Below are positions 62,301 through 64,000 of a stretch of DNA of 64,000 bases, piece by piece. The translations under genes and the position numbers were made by a program. Position 1 is the first letter of the stretch. Every line of letters starts with the position of its first letter. Source of the DNA: Dasypus novemcinctus (lineage: Eukaryota > Chordata > Mammalia > Cingulata > Dasypodidae); contig NC_080680.1 in NCBI RefSeq assembly GCF_030445035.2, positions 49,737,212 through 49,801,211 of the forward strand, in the 5' to 3' direction. The notes below the pieces were generated by a model, which searched no databases, was not told the origin of the DNA, and worked only from the letters and a program-made list of their open reading frames with translations.

Positions 62301-62810
62301 TATGCTGCTCTAACAGAGATTTAGCACATTGAGACTGAAAATTCCCTAAAGAAAGAATCCCATTTAGATGTGTTTAAACCAAGATTATCTGACCCTAAAG
62401 TTCTCCTTCTCCCCACCTCACTCCCAGTGTTATTTTTTTAATCATACACACGTACATCCCATCAAATACATTTTGGAAAATGCTGATTTGGCAATAGAAG
62501 AATAACTGGAAATAATCCATGCATTAGCCAACTGCTCTTATATTATCATGGACACTGCTTAAAACTTATAAAGCAGAATTCCATTATAACCTGGTACTGT
62601 GAGGGGAAACAAAACTACTTTATCAGCCTTTGGTCTTAGAGTGGTCAATATGTTCTAAATATATATATACACTTATAACATATGACAGAGTCCTACTTTA
62701 ATAAACAAAGAGCTTCAATAAATAAATAACAAAATGACCCAACCCTTCATAGACCATGAACTAAAAATTAAAAGGAAACACAAATGTCATTTAAACATTT
62801 TCATATGAAA
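59311..62810. other. long unassigned sequence
   Basis: No confident gene, RNA gene or repeat over 3.5 kb. Points of note are a near-duplicate GATAAG-bearing unit at 60373-60440, an open 48-codon frame at 61182-61328 containing a consensus splice donor at 61311, and an 86-codon frame at 61596-61856 without motifs. Confidence 0.4.
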
Positions 62811-62814
62811 AAAA

Positions 62815-63036
62815 TACAAATTGAAACTTCATTGAGATAACATTTTCACTTATCAGATTGCCAGAAACAAAAACTATGGTAATATATATCTTGGCAAGAA
62901 TGTGCACAAAAACGATACTTCCATTTGTTGTTTGGGAGAATATAAATTAGTGCAGCTTCTATAGATGGCAAAGGGCGATTACAAAAATTTTAAATATATA
63001 CCCCCTTTGACTTGGCAATTCCCCTTCTGAGAATTT

Positions 63037-63067
<31 letters not shown>

Positions 63068-63660
63068 AAGATTTTTTTTAAAATTTAATTCCCCTCCCCT
63101 CCCCCGGTTGTCTGTTTTCTGTGTCTTTTTGCTGCGTCTTGTTTCTTTGTCCGCTTCTGTTGTCGTCAGCATACGGGAAGTATGGGCGGCGCCATTCCTC
63201 GGCAGGCTGCTCCCTCCTTCGCGCTGGGCGGCTCTCCTCCGTATGGGTGCACTCCTTGCGCGTGGGGCTCCCCTACGCGGGGGACACCCCTGTGTGGCAG
63301 GGCACTCCTTGCGCGCATCAGCACTGCGCATGGCCAGCTCCACACGGGTCAAGGAGGCCTGGGGCTTGAACCGCGGGCCTCCCATGTGGTAGACGGACGC
63401 CCTAACCACTGGGCCAAAGTCCGTTTCCCTGAGAATTTAATATACATTTATATATGAATGTGTCCAAAGAAGTTTGTACAAGGATATTCACTGCAGTATT
63501 GCTCATAAAGGCAAGAGAGGAGGAAAAAAAATGGTTAAATAAATAATGTTCTAGCCACCAAAAGGAATCCCATGCAGGCATGGAACAAGACAGCTTTATA
63601 TATATGAATGTGAAATACTGTGTTATTAAGTGACAAGATGAAGATGCTGGGTCTATAGGC
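62815..63660 (+). mobile_element. old L1 fragment (ORF2 C-terminus), interrupted by a SINE
   Basis: 'tgagataacattttcacttatcagattgccagaaac', 'cttccatttgttgtttgggagaatataaattagtgcagcttc', 'ccctttgacttggcaattcc' before the SINE and 'gtccaaagaagtttgtacaaggatattcactgcagtattgctc' after it match the L1 C-terminal region (usual 'ttgacccagcaattccacttc...aggatgttcattgcagcatt'). The fragment is heavily decayed and its ends are approximate. Confidence 0.7.
63038..63429 (-). mobile_element. DAS-type SINE, minus strand, full length
   Basis: Reversed: head with 'ggcccagtggttaggg' (plus near 63402-63417), B box 'ggttcaagccc' (plus 63366-63376), GC-rich body with many CpGs, and an (AAAT)n tail (plus 63038-63063). 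It is flanked by the perfect 10-bp repeat TGAGAATTTA (63028-63037 and 63430-63439), which sits inside L1 text. Very similar to 46139-46516. Confidence 0.92.
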
Positions 63661-63699
63661 ACCATTTCTTTGTTTTGTTTTTTTTAAAGATTGCACATA

Positions 63700-64000
63700 C
63701 ACATTTTTTTAAAAATTTTATTTATTTCTACTCCTACCTCCTGTTCCCCCCATTGTCTGCTCTCTGTGTCCATTTGTTGTGTGTTCTTCAGTGTCTGCTT
63801 GTATTGTCATTAGGCAGCTCCAGGAACCAATCCTGGGAACTTCCAGAGTGGGAGAGAGGCGATTACTCTCTTGCACCACCTCAGCTCCCTGTTCAGCTAC
63901 GTCTTATTTTCTCTCCCCTGTCTCTTGTTGCATCATCTTGCTGTGCCAGATTTCCACGTTGACCAGCACTCCTGTGCCAGGCAGCTTTCCCCCATGGGCT
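63700..64000 (-). mobile_element. composite tRNA-derived SINE, minus strand, cut by the window edge
   Basis: Read in reverse this resembles the long composite SINE at 4484-4892: a T-rich left end as its tail, then 'cattgtctgctctctgtgtccatttg', a reversed second head 'gaaccaatcctgggaacttcc' / 'caccacctcagctccct', and 'ttgcatcatcttgctgtgcc'. The promoter-proximal head lies beyond base 64000. Confidence 0.75.

Overview
The window looks like non-genic DNA from an armadillo genome, most likely the nine-banded armadillo (Dasypus) lineage. It is AT-rich and has no bacterial-style gene packing. It carries mammal-wide repeats (MIR, L2, MaLR-type LTRs, MER5/MER20-like hAT elements, old L1). It also carries many copies of tRNA-derived SINEs whose head, GC-rich body and A/T-rich tail match the family described as DAS-SINE in Dasypus. 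The species call is by recognition and has not been tested by a database search.

I find no intact protein-coding gene and no tRNA, snRNA, rRNA or CRISPR array. The one recognisable gene-derived sequence is a dead, 5'-truncated processed copy of casein kinase 2 alpha (CSNK2A1). Its coding part spans about 27438-28452, and its 3' UTR appears to run on to an A-rich tail near 30885. It has a premature stop, single-base deletions and missing coding blocks.

Layout. 1-2.7 kb: a minus-strand MaLR-type LTR, then unassigned sequence. 2.7-6.65 kb: an old L1 5' half broken by a solo LTR, itself broken by a composite SINE. 6.65-9.35 kb: unassigned. 9.36-11.9 kb: a MIR split by an L1 with an inverted 5' segment (twin-priming shape). 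13-16.9 kb: an L1 lacking most of its reverse-transcriptase region and split by a composite SINE. 17-22 kb: LTRs, MIRs and a MER5-like element in unassigned sequence. 22.4-23.4 kb: a younger L1 3' UTR with two G-quadruplex-type motifs, set in an older L1 tail. 24.3-25.2 kb: two SINEs of different architecture. 27.4-30.9 kb: the CK2 alpha retrocopy. 31-42 kb: mostly unassigned, with SINEs, a minus-strand L1 3' end and a MIR. 42.5-51 kb: dense old repeats (MER20-like, L2, MIRs, LTR inside LTR, two minus-strand SINEs). 52-64 kb: LTRs, an L1 fragment split by an LTR, MIRs, a small SINE, a long unassigned stretch, then an old L1 fragment holding a young SINE and a final SINE cut by the window edge.

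There is no operon or pathway here. The interest lies in readable insertion history: several insertions keep target-site duplications (5 bp for LTRs, 8-13 bp for SINEs and L1), so their order can be worked out from the sequence. I saw no convincing undescribed biological system. The closest leads are the composite SINE classes, the G4-bearing L1 3' UTR, a short palindromic array at 45.5 kb and one weak candidate exon at 61.2 kb.
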